This document shows, piece by piece, positions 9,390 through 17,450 of a DNA stretch of 64,000 nt (position 1 is the first letter of the stretch; every line of letters starts with the position of its first letter). This DNA is from Azophilus sp963663395 (lineage in GTDB: Bacteria > Pseudomonadota > Gammaproteobacteria > Pseudomonadales > Azotimanducaceae): contig OY760226.1 in assembly GCA_963663395.1 (NCBI GenBank), forward strand, positions 5,084,001 to 5,148,000, read 5' to 3'. A model generated the notes under the pieces. It searched no databases. It was not told the DNA's origin and saw nothing but the letters and a program-made list of their open reading frames with translations. Position numbers and translations under genes: made by a program.

Positions 9390-9830
9390 CTAGACCTTTG
9401 CTGCGGGCAATGGGAAAGCGGTGCCGAACGTATCGCCACGGCGCTTTTCGCGATACAGCACGTCCAGGTGGCGTTTGGCAAACTTCCAACCGTCCGCGGT
9501 TCGAACGTAGCTATCCTGATAGACGCCAATGATGAAGGCGCCCTTGTCTTTACTCAGGCCCTGGTGCTCAGAGACATACCAGCGACCCGTTGCAGAGTCT
9601 CCGTCCACCTCGACTATGCCGTTGTGCACGAGTTGCAAAACGAACTCGATGCTCCCCAGCACCTCCACCGAGTACTCGACGATCGCGTCCCGGCCATTTT
9701 GCTCCGGTCCACCGGTCATCGAATAGACGCAGTCGTCCGACAGAGTCGCCGCCCAAGCCTCCGAATCTTCACGATTCGTCGAATCAGCCCAGAGAGCCAC
9801 CAGCTCCGTAATCTGTTGCTGGTCGTTCAT
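9390..9830 (-). CDS. SnoaL-like / NTF2-fold protein
   Basis: This cone-shaped alpha+beta barrel protein of about 146 residues belongs to the SnoaL_4/ketosteroid-isomerase-like superfamily. Members are isomerases, cyclases, dehydratases or small binding proteins. The pattern ITELVALWADSTNREDSEAW, then DDCVYS, GRDAIVEY, the ATGRWYVSEHQ strand and DGWKFAKRHL is characteristic. The ATG at 9830 is preferred over 9872 because an AAGGG Shine-Dalgarno precedes it and family proteins begin near MNDQQQI. A perfect palindrome at 9878-9899 lies just upstream. No catalytic residue can be assigned. Confidence 0.8.
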   Translation of the reverse strand: MNDQQQITELVALWADSTNREDSEAWAATLSDDCVYSMTGGPEQNGRDAIVEYSVEVLGSIEFVLQLVHNGIVEVDGDSATGRWYVSEHQGLSKDKGAFIIGVYQDSYVRTADGWKFAKRHLDVLYREKRRGDTFGTAFPLPAAKV

Positions 9831-9877
9831 ATCGTTGGTTACCCTTGCTATTCTTATAGATACAAAAAACACAGACT

Positions 9878-9899
9878 ACACTAATTGTATCATTAGTGT
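9878..9899. promoter_or_regulatory. 22-bp perfect palindrome, candidate operator of the SnoaL-like gene
   Basis: The arms are ACACTAAT and ATTAGTGT, separated by the six bases TGTATC. It lies 48 bases upstream of the SnoaL-like start, next to an AT-rich stretch containing TATCTATAAG on the minus strand that could be the -10 region. Size and symmetry fit a dimeric repressor of TetR/GntR/MarR type. Confidence 0.45.
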
Positions 9900-9956
9900 C
9901 AGTTAATCTGCCGAGGTAATGCCGAGTGAGTGAACGAGCTACTCGGTTACTTTTCC

Positions 9957-10109
9957 TCAGCTCATGACAGTTTTCGAATGCTCTAGTGCCAAGCCAAAAT
10001 CCTGGCGTCGCTGCATGGACGGCATCCAACCAGGATATACCGGGAATCGCGCACTGACCTCGTTCAGCCGCTTGAGGTCATCATCACTCAGCTCGAGATC
10101 AATGGCTTT
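9957..10109 (-). pseudogene. 3' remnant of an aldo/keto reductase gene
   Basis: These 153 bases are nearly identical to the 3' end of the intact aldo/keto reductase at 13311-14357, including the stop (TVMS, then TGA). They encode the last 50 or so residues (AIDLELSDDDLKRLNEV and PVYPGWMPSM). There is no start, and the segment is joined to the 3' end of the beta-propeller gene, whose terminal codons read through it in another frame. This is a duplication/deletion scar. Confidence 0.88.
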
Positions 10110-11278
10110 GCAATTGAACGGCTGGCCACGCGGTCACCATGGGCGCTACCCATAAAGACTCGGTCGCCCACTTTGAGCGCCACCGTGCTATAGCCCATGG
10201 GCGGACCATTTTCCTTGAATACAACTTCCGACTTCATACTTGCCGGATCCACTTTAACCACCGCATAAGGCAACAGGCACGGGCCCTGGGACACTGCATC
10301 ACAAGATTGTTCCAGGGCATCATGTGTGTGCGACGCAATCCAGAGATATCCGTCATCATCCACCGTGACGTTGTCCGGCTGTTGCACCGCTACTGAGCCG
10401 TCAATTTCACCCGCTCTACGGTCTATGCGGACGGTTTTGTCGCCCAGGTAGTCGTTGATGAATATCTTGCTGTTATCTCCGTTGACCGCGATTCCGTTCG
10501 GTATCACCAGATCTGACCCGGCCAGCTTGTTAAAGCCGCTGTCCCGTTGCCATTCCCACACCCAGCCGATGTTCTCGCCATTGGTAAACCGCTCGATGAC
10601 ATTCTCAAACGGCATGCTCTTATTGAACATGTGGGTGACGTAAAAACCACCATCCTTGAGCGCCGCCACATCATTGATATATGGATCGCCGGGCGGCAAG
10701 GCACAGCCGCGCCAGGCGAGAGACCAGCGGCCTTGCCGCTTGTCAAGCTCAAAGAACTCGACAGCTTCGCGCTTGCCGTGATTGACGACCAGTAGCTGAT
10801 GCAGACCATCAGGCCGGGTGATCAGATCAATGCCATGGGGACTGAAGGCGGCAACATCGGGCGCCCCACAACTCTCATCGCCCCAGGTTACGTCTGCACC
10901 GGACCAGTCGATCAAGATCCTCTGCCGTTCACCGCTACCAAGGTTCAGCATCGATAAGCTGCCAGGCGAATCCAGCAGGAATCCCCCCATTTCACTGACA
11001 ATCAGTGCATCACCACCCGGCACCAGAACCAGGTCTTCAGGGTTTCTGTAACCGCAATACACAGACACGCCATTCATGGGCTCACAGGTCAAAAGGCCCA
11101 ATTCTGTTTTCGGTTGCGATAAACCTGATGGCTCGGGCGCGCAACCGGCGATCACACCTGAAAATAGCAGTAGGAGAATTTTCTTTATCACAGCTTTGAA
11201 CCGGCAAAACGGCGCCCAGGAAAACAGCGATGGGCAACGTGTAAACAACCACACCGGATCAAGATGGAAGGAACTCAC
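10088..11278 (-). CDS. SMP-30/gluconolactonase-like beta-propeller lipoprotein
   Basis: This is probably a six-bladed beta-propeller lactonase or esterase-like protein exported as a lipoprotein. A hydrophobic signal followed by the lipobox VIAGC is present, but it starts about 30 residues into the open frame. Propeller features include SPHGIDLITRPDG, VIPNGIAVNGDNSKIFIND and DNVTVDDDGYLWIASHTHD. The GTG at 11278 overlaps the DUF3604 stop (GTGA), implying coupling. A GTG at 11191 would give a more normal signal peptide length. The last residues (about SRSIAKPLISS) come from the fused aldo/keto reductase remnant, so the native C terminus is replaced, although the propeller seems nearly complete. 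Confidence 0.75.
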   Translation of the reverse strand: MSSFHLDPVWLFTRCPSLFSWAPFCRFKAVIKKILLLLFSGVIAGCAPEPSGLSQPKTELGLLTCEPMNGVSVYCGYRNPEDLVLVPGGDALIVSEMGGFLLDSPGSLSMLNLGSGERQRILIDWSGADVTWGDESCGAPDVAAFSPHGIDLITRPDGLHQLLVVNHGKREAVEFFELDKRQGRWSLAWRGCALPPGDPYINDVAALKDGGFYVTHMFNKSMPFENVIERFTNGENIGWVWEWQRDSGFNKLAGSDLVIPNGIAVNGDNSKIFINDYLGDKTVRIDRRAGEIDGSVAVQQPDNVTVDDDGYLWIASHTHDALEQSCDAVSQGPCLLPYAVVKVDPASMKSEVVFKENGPPMGYSTVALKVGDRVFMGSAHGDRVASRSIAKPLISS

Positions 11279-13170
11279 GGCGCGTACCAGATCGGCGATG
11301 TGTAGGCGCGCTCCTGAATGGAGGTCTTCGAATCTTGCACGAGTTCCTCGCCGTAGTATTTTGCATCGTACACCGTCCAGCGTGGGGTCGGAATCTCAAG
11401 AACGCGTACATAGTAGAAGGAAGACTGCGTCGCGTCGAAGTCGGGGTCCTTCCAAAGGGTGGTTAGCTGTGCGTCGCCAATTGTGTCGCTCCAGGTCGCG
11501 TTCTTGACGTCGACGGTGTTGCCCACCGGCGGAAGCTCGCCTTCGCGAGAGAGCTTGCGGCTATGGGCATCGCCCCACGCGACGTTGTAGATCTTTTCGT
11601 GGGTCTGGCCTTTCGAGTCAAGCCAACCCTTCACCACCTGCACACGGTCGAGGTTGGCGCCGGAGGAGTCCTTTTGTGCCGCGATCAGGAAGGTGGGGGT
11701 CCGCTTCTTCCTGGAATGGGGGAGTTCTCCACCCATCGGGACGCCCTTTTCGTAACCGGTGCGCACGAGCCTGTTGGGGTTGACATCGATAGGCTCAAAG
11801 TCAAAACCACCAAAGAAACGCACGGTCATGCGCGGCCCGCTGGTCGCGTAGACTTCACGCCGTTTCATGGCATCGAAGATCGCCTCACGCGTGTTCTCGG
11901 TGGCCCAGACTGCGGCATAACCCGATGCGCTCGTCTCCCAGGCCCGCCAGACATCAGGTGCGTCTGCCAATCGTATCAATGGCTCCGGTGACCGGTCTGC
12001 GCGCGGTTCCAACGTCGAGACTTGCCCGAAGAAGTTGTCTTCGTCGGCCGTCGACAGTGAGGTGTGACTGTCCGTGGAACCCAACAAGCCGAAACGGTAG
12101 GGGTTTGTTCCCAGCCGCCGCTCGAGCGCCAGTCCGTTCTTGAGCGCCTCGCGAGCGTACTCATACTGCAGCATTTCGGGTTTCTTCAGTTCATTGAGGA
12201 ATCCGTTCCCGCGGTCCCAGGTTTCGAAATCCGCAAACTCATCCTGGGGTGAGAGGTTGGGATGTGCTTCGCCGTCACCCTTGACCTGAGTCACCTCGTA
12301 GAGGGGTTCCCAGCGAATTCGCTTCTCGACGTAGTCGCTGTCGATGGGGCTCCCGGTTTCCGGATTACTCTCGACCGGGAACATTGTTCCGTTGGAGATG
12401 TTTCCGTTGTGGGCGAGTGCGAGCACCTGCCCGCCTGTAAGATCCTCGTATCGCTGCATCCACCCCCATAGATCCTCAGGGTTGGCGCTCTCCGCGACAG
12501 TGTACGGAAGCAGTTGCTTCGCCCGTTCGGCGCTGTCCCGGTAGAGCACGTTGCGGTGGCTACCGCCGCCCCTCGACTGCGTCCATTCGTACCCGATCAT
12601 GGCGGTGAACCGACCAGGCTCGTTGTAGCGGTCGGCCATGTCGGCGTACCGTTCCCATACGGATCGAAACACGTTCTCGTTGATGAGTGGATTCGAGGCG
12701 TCACCCTCGACCGCAGAGATCAGGCTGCGTAGCGTCTTGCCGAAGTTCGGCCCTCCGGCAAGGAGCTTCTCTCGAGCATCGCGCAGCTCCGGGATGACGG
12801 TGAACACTTCGTTTCCCTTGATCAGCTGATCTATCGAGCCCATCAAGTCGGAGTGGTCAGTGACGACCAGGAAGTCGAGCGGCCGCGCCAGGCGAGCGGG
12901 CTGCCCCGTCGATGAAATGACCTCTTCACCGCGGGCGAAGCGGTAGGCGGCTTCGGCATCCAGGGTGTCTCCCATCATGCGTGCGTCGAAGGAGTTCGAC
13001 GTGTGGAGATGGGTGTCCCCCCAGAACACTTCCGCCGGGTATTCGGTCCCTGCATGGGGTGAATAGCTGGAATCAGACGCAGAGACTGTGGCCCCGCCCA
13101 TCGCCAGCGACGCCAGCAGACCAGCTGCCATCGCGACCTTGAAGTGCCTACCGCTGGAATGCGTCTTCAC
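11275..13170 (-). CDS. DUF3604 family exported protein
   Basis: This large periplasmic protein of 631 residues has a Sec signal peptide ending near ATVSASDSS. DUF3604 proteins show a PHP-like metal-site pattern: GDTHLHTSN near residue 50, DFLVVTDHSD near 100, and STDSHTSLS near 365. The function is not established; these genes recur in clusters for degradation of hydrophobic compounds. The GTG at 13170 is supported by AGGAG nine bases upstream. The beta-propeller lipoprotein follows with an overlapping GTGA. A decayed second copy lies at 51507-52017. Confidence 0.88.
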   Translation of the reverse strand: MKTHSSGRHFKVAMAAGLLASLAMGGATVSASDSSYSPHAGTEYPAEVFWGDTHLHTSNSFDARMMGDTLDAEAAYRFARGEEVISSTGQPARLARPLDFLVVTDHSDLMGSIDQLIKGNEVFTVIPELRDAREKLLAGGPNFGKTLRSLISAVEGDASNPLINENVFRSVWERYADMADRYNEPGRFTAMIGYEWTQSRGGGSHRNVLYRDSAERAKQLLPYTVAESANPEDLWGWMQRYEDLTGGQVLALAHNGNISNGTMFPVESNPETGSPIDSDYVEKRIRWEPLYEVTQVKGDGEAHPNLSPQDEFADFETWDRGNGFLNELKKPEMLQYEYAREALKNGLALERRLGTNPYRFGLLGSTDSHTSLSTADEDNFFGQVSTLEPRADRSPEPLIRLADAPDVWRAWETSASGYAAVWATENTREAIFDAMKRREVYATSGPRMTVRFFGGFDFEPIDVNPNRLVRTGYEKGVPMGGELPHSRKKRTPTFLIAAQKDSSGANLDRVQVVKGWLDSKGQTHEKIYNVAWGDAHSRKLSREGELPPVGNTVDVKNATWSDTIGDAQLTTLWKDPDFDATQSSFYYVRVLEIPTPRWTVYDAKYYGEELVQDSKTSIQERAYTSPIWYAP

Positions 13171-13310
13171 CGAATCAGACTCCTATTGACATTGAAATGT
13201 TCGGCACTTCATCCGGAGATGCTCGGTGGCCCAGGTGCTCGCGCGGACTGGACCACACCCGCTCTGGGATACAAGCTTCATGTCTATAGTAATGATGGAA
13301 TGGGGTCTCC

Positions 13311-14357
13311 TCAGCTCATGACAGTTTTCGAATGCTCCAGCGCCGCACCAAAATCCTGGCCTCGCTGCATGGACGGCATCCAACCGGGATACACCGGGAA
13401 TCGCGCACTGACCTCGTTCAGCCGCTTGAGCTCATCGTCGCTCAGCTTGAGATCAATGGCTTCGAGGTTGTCCTCCAACTGCTCCTGTTTGCGCGCACCG
13501 ATAATCACCGAGGTCACCCCGTCCTGATGTAGAAGCCAGCTGATGGCGACCCGGCTGGGTGATGCACCTTCGTGTGCCTCGCCGATCTCGCGCAGAACAG
13601 CAATAATTTCGGCACCCTGTTCAAGATCAACCGGGGGAAACTCCATGGCGCTCCGTCGACCCTTGCTGGTATTGTCACCCGTGTACTTTCCAGACAGGTA
13701 GCCTGCGGCGAGCGGCGACCAGATCATGGTCCCCAGACCCAGGTCTTTGGTGGCAGGGATGATGTCCCACTCAAGCTCCCGACCCACCAGGGAGTAATAG
13801 GCCTGTACCGAGCAGAATCTTTCTGTACCGAGGAGACGGGCGACACCATCGGCTTTGGCGACCTGCCACGCAGCGGCGTTTGCCAATCCGATATAGCGGA
13901 CTTTGCCTTGTCTCACACAGTCATCCAGTGCGCGCAGGGTCTCTTCGATTGGCGTGGATGCATCCCATTGGTGAAGCTGGTACAGGTCTATGCGGTCGGT
14001 TCCCAGCCTTTCCAGGCTGCCTTCTACCTCCCGCATGATGGAGAATCGGCTGGCGCCCAGACGATTGACATCGCCGCTGGACGGGAAGTAAACCTTTGTC
14101 GCGATGATCGCGTCTTCGCGCTTACCCGCAAGGGCTTTGCCCAGCATTCGCTCAGATGTGCCATGACCATAAGCGTTGGACGTATCAAAAAAGTTGATGC
14201 CGGCGTCGAGACAGGTTGCCACCATTCGGCTGGCGGCTTCCTGGCCTTCGTTGCCGATCCATGCCGCCTCCTTTTGCGAGGATTCGCCGAACGTCATCGC
14301 GCCGAAACAGAAGCGTGAAACATAGAGGCCAGTGTTGCCTAGTGGGAGATAGTCCAT
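13311..14357 (-). CDS. Aldo/keto reductase
   Basis: This NADPH-dependent (beta/alpha)8 aldo/keto reductase of 348 residues reduces carbonyls or oxidises hydroxyls. It begins with MDYLPLGNTGLYVSRFCFGAMTFG-like family sequence. It shows the catalytic Asp/Tyr in FFDTSNAYGHGTSE, the Lys in IIATKVYF, and the His in LYQLHQWD. The C-terminal cofactor clamp is VTSVIIGARKQEQLEDNL. AGAGGAACG precedes the ATG. It lies between the P450 and DUF3604 genes on the same strand. Its 3' end is duplicated at 9957-10109. Confidence 0.9.
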   Translation of the reverse strand: MDYLPLGNTGLYVSRFCFGAMTFGESSQKEAAWIGNEGQEAASRMVATCLDAGINFFDTSNAYGHGTSERMLGKALAGKREDAIIATKVYFPSSGDVNRLGASRFSIMREVEGSLERLGTDRIDLYQLHQWDASTPIEETLRALDDCVRQGKVRYIGLANAAAWQVAKADGVARLLGTERFCSVQAYYSLVGRELEWDIIPATKDLGLGTMIWSPLAAGYLSGKYTGDNTSKGRRSAMEFPPVDLEQGAEIIAVLREIGEAHEGASPSRVAISWLLHQDGVTSVIIGARKQEQLEDNLEAIDLKLSDDELKRLNEVSARFPVYPGWMPSMQRGQDFGAALEHSKTVMS

Positions 14358-14484
14358 AGTGTTCGTTCCTCTGATTTTAAAGATTAACTGTCTGGATCGG
14401 ATTTAGATTTGCGTATTTCGATCATTGACGCTGAATCTGATGGGGTACTTGTTGTCTTCGAATTCCCTTTCCATCTCTGTGTGA

Positions 14485-15741
14485 TCAACCAGCATGGAAT
14501 TCGTACTTCAAAGGTAGCGAGGTAAGACCGCTAACGAGATTCGCCTGCAAATAGGTGGCTTCTCCGGCCAGTTCTACACTCTTCAACCTGGGCAGCAGTT
14601 GTTCGAAGAAGCTCTTGATCTCAAGCCTTGCCAGGTGCATACCCAGGCACAGGTGAGGTCCCGTGCCGAAGGCCAGATGTTTGTTCGGGTCACGATCGAT
14701 GCGGAATTCGAAGGGATCATCGAAAACCTCTTCATCTCGACAGGCAGAGGCAAAGAAGACTACGACTCTTTCGCCCTTGGCGATTGTCTGGTCACCGAAC
14801 TGAACATCTTCGGTCGCAGTGCGGGCAAAGTGTTTGACGGGTGCAACCCACCTCAAGAACTCTTCGACGGCATTCGGCAGAAGATCCATGTTTTCCCGCA
14901 GCTTGCTGAACTGCTCCGGATGCTCAAGCAGCGCTTTAAGGCCACCGGCCGTCGTGGCACTGGTGGTGTCATGCCCTGCTGTCGCGGTGACCAGGAACAG
15001 CCCCAGCGTTTCAGCAACACCAAGTGGTTCACCATCTATGGTTGCATTGGAATAGGCACTGGCCAGATCATCAGTGGGATTGGCCCTGCGATCCTCGATA
15101 ACCGGGTGAAAAATGGACATGAATTCTCTGTGAGACTGCGCAAACCGCTCCAACCGACTTTCAATCGACGCCTCAATATTGGGATCAGCTGCACCAAATG
15201 ACAGTTGTGTAAGGCGGAGAAAGTCAGCGTCAACAGATTCAGGCAAACCCAGGATCGAGTTAACCACACGGAGCGGATACCAAAAAGCAATGTCCTGGGC
15301 AAAGTCACATTCACCATTCATCGCCGCCATTTTCTCTATATAGGTGCCGGCAATGGCATCAACTTCCGGAATCAGCTTCCTGACGTTATGGGGCATGAAC
15401 CAGGCCTGGGCTATCAGGCGATGCTTGTGATGAATCTCCCCATCCATACTGACCAACGTCGTCGATGGACCCGAGATGCTGCCAAAGAGCTCAGTATTCT
15501 GTTGCTCCTGATCCTTCATCAACATTGCCGGCCACGGCTCGGCGATGAATTTGCCCGGATTCGTTTCCACGAATCGGACATCTGCCGCTTTGGTAACCGC
15601 CCAGAAAGATCTCATCCCCTTCGGTTCTGTGAGCACAATACGACTGCTGCGGCGCAACTCCGTGAATATCTCATTCAGTTCATCAGGGTCCGCGTAGGTC
15701 GCCGGGTCAGCCAGGCGGGCAGCATTTTGTTCAAGTGTCAC
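14485..15741 (-). CDS. Cytochrome P450 (soluble bacterial type)
   Basis: This haem-thiolate monooxygenase of 418 residues has no membrane anchor. Visible features are the I-helix oxygen-activation motif TAGHDTT (Thr259/Thr260), ExxR at Glu294-Arg297, PVKHFARTA, and the haem loop FGTGPHLCLG with proximal Cys365. The GTG start at 15741 follows AAGGAG. Key motifs fall at the same residue numbers as in the second P450 (49914-51167), so the two are paralogues. P450s of this form usually receive electrons from a 2Fe-2S ferredoxin, and the only candidate here is at 62279. The substrate is probably hydrophobic but undetermined. Confidence 0.93.
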   Translation of the reverse strand: MTLEQNAARLADPATYADPDELNEIFTELRRSSRIVLTEPKGMRSFWAVTKAADVRFVETNPGKFIAEPWPAMLMKDQEQQNTELFGSISGPSTTLVSMDGEIHHKHRLIAQAWFMPHNVRKLIPEVDAIAGTYIEKMAAMNGECDFAQDIAFWYPLRVVNSILGLPESVDADFLRLTQLSFGAADPNIEASIESRLERFAQSHREFMSIFHPVIEDRRANPTDDLASAYSNATIDGEPLGVAETLGLFLVTATAGHDTTSATTAGGLKALLEHPEQFSKLRENMDLLPNAVEEFLRWVAPVKHFARTATEDVQFGDQTIAKGERVVVFFASACRDEEVFDDPFEFRIDRDPNKHLAFGTGPHLCLGMHLARLEIKSFFEQLLPRLKSVELAGEATYLQANLVSGLTSLPLKYEFHAG

Positions 15742-15757
15742 GGTTTGTGCTCCTTAT

Positions 15758-15985
15758 TCAAAGACCCAACATTCGAGAGGCGATGATGTTTTCTTGAACC
15801 TCAGTACTCCCTGATGCGATCGTCATGGCACGATCTGCGAAGTACTGAGAGACAGAAACTGCAGCATTGGCGGTGGGCTCACCGATCAGCTCATGCAGGG
15901 AACCATGCTTCACGAGTCGCGGTTGCTTTGGGGCCGCGTAAACTCCCATCACCTCTACAGCAAGTTGCTCGCCGCCCTCCCGTGA
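15758..15985 (-). pseudogene. 3' remnant of an acyl-CoA dehydrogenase gene
   Basis: The last 70 or so residues of an acyl-CoA dehydrogenase remain (LAVEVMGVYAAPKQPRL, ELIGEPTANAAVSVSQY, SGSTEVQENIIASRMLGL). They are closely similar to the C termini encoded at 19819 and 31475. The open frame runs upstream to 16081, but that part matches the duplicated promoter block, not an ACAD. The 5' 330 codons are deleted. The remnant abuts the P450 start region. Confidence 0.87.
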
Positions 15986-15986
15986 A

Positions 15987-16216
15987 AAATGCAGATTCAA
16001 TTGTGGCTGATCGCCCTTCTTGCTGAGGGGAATATGCCCAGCCACGCAGGCATCCGCCCCGCATTGATCAGAATGACACAAAGCATGTTACTTGTAGTTT
16101 ATGTCCTTGACAATATACGATTACAGTCTGGTGCCCAATGACCTGAGTTGCCCCTGACAAGGTAGAGGAGACTGAGAGATGCCCAAACAACCAGTTTTCG
16201 GCCTGGACTTCACAAC
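15987..16216 (+). repeat. Promoter block copy A (duplicated at 35353-35582)
   Basis: About 230 bases here and at 35353-35582 are near-identical over most of their length. They cover the upstream region, the ribosome site (GGTAGAGGAGACTGAGA) and the first codons of the iron alcohol dehydrogenase. The block contains ATGTTACTTGTA at 16085-16096. A possible sigma-70 pair is TTGTAG then ATACGA with about 17 bases between. Shorter related segments occur at 21062-21150 and 40488-40545. Confidence 0.7.
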
Positions 16217-17372
16217 CGTGGTCACAGCCGGCCCCGGATGCCGCGCACGGGTGCCGAGAACTTTCGCAGACCAAGGCTGCCGACGCGTCGCGATGGTAAC
16301 CGACAAAGGACTGGTCGCTGCCGGAGTGGTCGATAAGGTACGCGAGGCTTTCGAGGCTCAAGGCGTGCCGCTGGCCGGAATTTTCGATGGCGTTCGCCAG
16401 GACAACGACACGAGAGATATCAACGAATGCGCCCGCTGGTACCGGGACATCGGCGCCGACGGCTTGCTGGCCGTTGGCGGCGGTAGCGTTCTGGACACGG
16501 CCAAATGTATCAAGGTCATGCTCGGATTAGGGGTTGAAGACATTAATGAGCTGGTAGAAGGAAGCGTCGTCTATTACAGGCGACCCAAGGCGCAACCCCT
16601 TGGCATTCCACATATCTCTATCCCGACCACAGCCGGCACCGGCGCAGAAGTGTCTCAGGGTGCGGCCCTTATGGATGGTGAGACGAACAAGAAAATCATC
16701 ATGTTTCATCAATACATGAATTCGGACTATGCCTATCTGGATCCGGAGCTGACTGTCACCCTGCCGCCTAAACTGACTGCCGAACCAGCCTTTGATGCAT
16801 TGAGCCACTGCCTTGAATCGTTTTTCACTACTCGGCCCAACAGCTTCGCGGACGCTTTGGCCCTGCGCGCCGCCCGGCTGATTGTGGACAATCTTCCCAT
16901 TGCCGTAAGAGACGGTAACAACATCGAGGCTAGAGGCGAACTGCAGGTTGCCAGCGCCATGGCTTGCGTAGCGACGGTTTCATCCGGACTCGGCGCCACG
17001 CCCATCCATAATTTTGCGGACTCAGTGGGACCGGTTTACAGACTTACCCACGGCCTGGCCAACGCGGTTTACTTACCCATCGTTATGAAGAATCTGCCTT
17101 CCCACTATCTTCGCAGGATAAGACCGTTCGCCGAGGCACTGGGTATCCCCGTTGACGCAAAGGACGACACACAGCTCCTGGACGAGGTAATCACCCGGTT
17201 CGTCGCCTTACAGGAAGAATGTGGCATCCCAGCCAGGCTTTCGCTTGAAGTAGATAGTGATCAGCTGAAGAAGTTGCATGAGGAGGTTAAAGAAGACCCG
17301 GCAGGCATCAATTTTCCGTTACCTGATGAGGTTATCAACGCCTGCCTGGAAGAGAGCTTGATTATCAAGTGA
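16179..17372 (+). CDS. Iron-containing alcohol dehydrogenase
   Basis: This group III (Fe-ADH) NAD(P)-dependent dehydrogenase of 397 residues interconverts an alcohol and an aldehyde or ketone. It shows GGGSVLDTAK at 100-109 for the cofactor diphosphate, IPTTAGTGAEVS, and metal ligands Asp206, His210, His277 and His291 with the spacing expected for the family. The ATG follows AGAGGAGA. It is transcribed with the LLM gene downstream (78-base gap). A second copy, reduced to its first 12 and last 20 codons, lies at 35546-35646 in front of the PQQ dehydrogenase. Confidence 0.93.
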   Translation: MPKQPVFGLDFTTVVTAGPGCRARVPRTFADQGCRRVAMVTDKGLVAAGVVDKVREAFEAQGVPLAGIFDGVRQDNDTRDINECARWYRDIGADGLLAVGGGSVLDTAKCIKVMLGLGVEDINELVEGSVVYYRRPKAQPLGIPHISIPTTAGTGAEVSQGAALMDGETNKKIIMFHQYMNSDYAYLDPELTVTLPPKLTAEPAFDALSHCLESFFTTRPNSFADALALRAARLIVDNLPIAVRDGNNIEARGELQVASAMACVATVSSGLGATPIHNFADSVGPVYRLTHGLANAVYLPIVMKNLPSHYLRRIRPFAEALGIPVDAKDDTQLLDEVITRFVALQEECGIPARLSLEVDSDQLKKLHEEVKEDPAGINFPLPDEVINACLEESLIIK

Positions 17373-17450
17373 TTAGCCCGATTGTTCGAGCGAAACTGTG
17401 CAGCCGCGCAACACTGGATGAATCTTTCATAGAAAACAAATTGGAAAGAG

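Noticed and set aside
16109..16114. TTGACA as the -35 box of the iron-ADH promoter
   Set aside because: No acceptable -10 lies 16-18 bases downstream in either promoter copy. The upstream TTGTAG/TTGTAT with ATACGA fits better, though still weakly.
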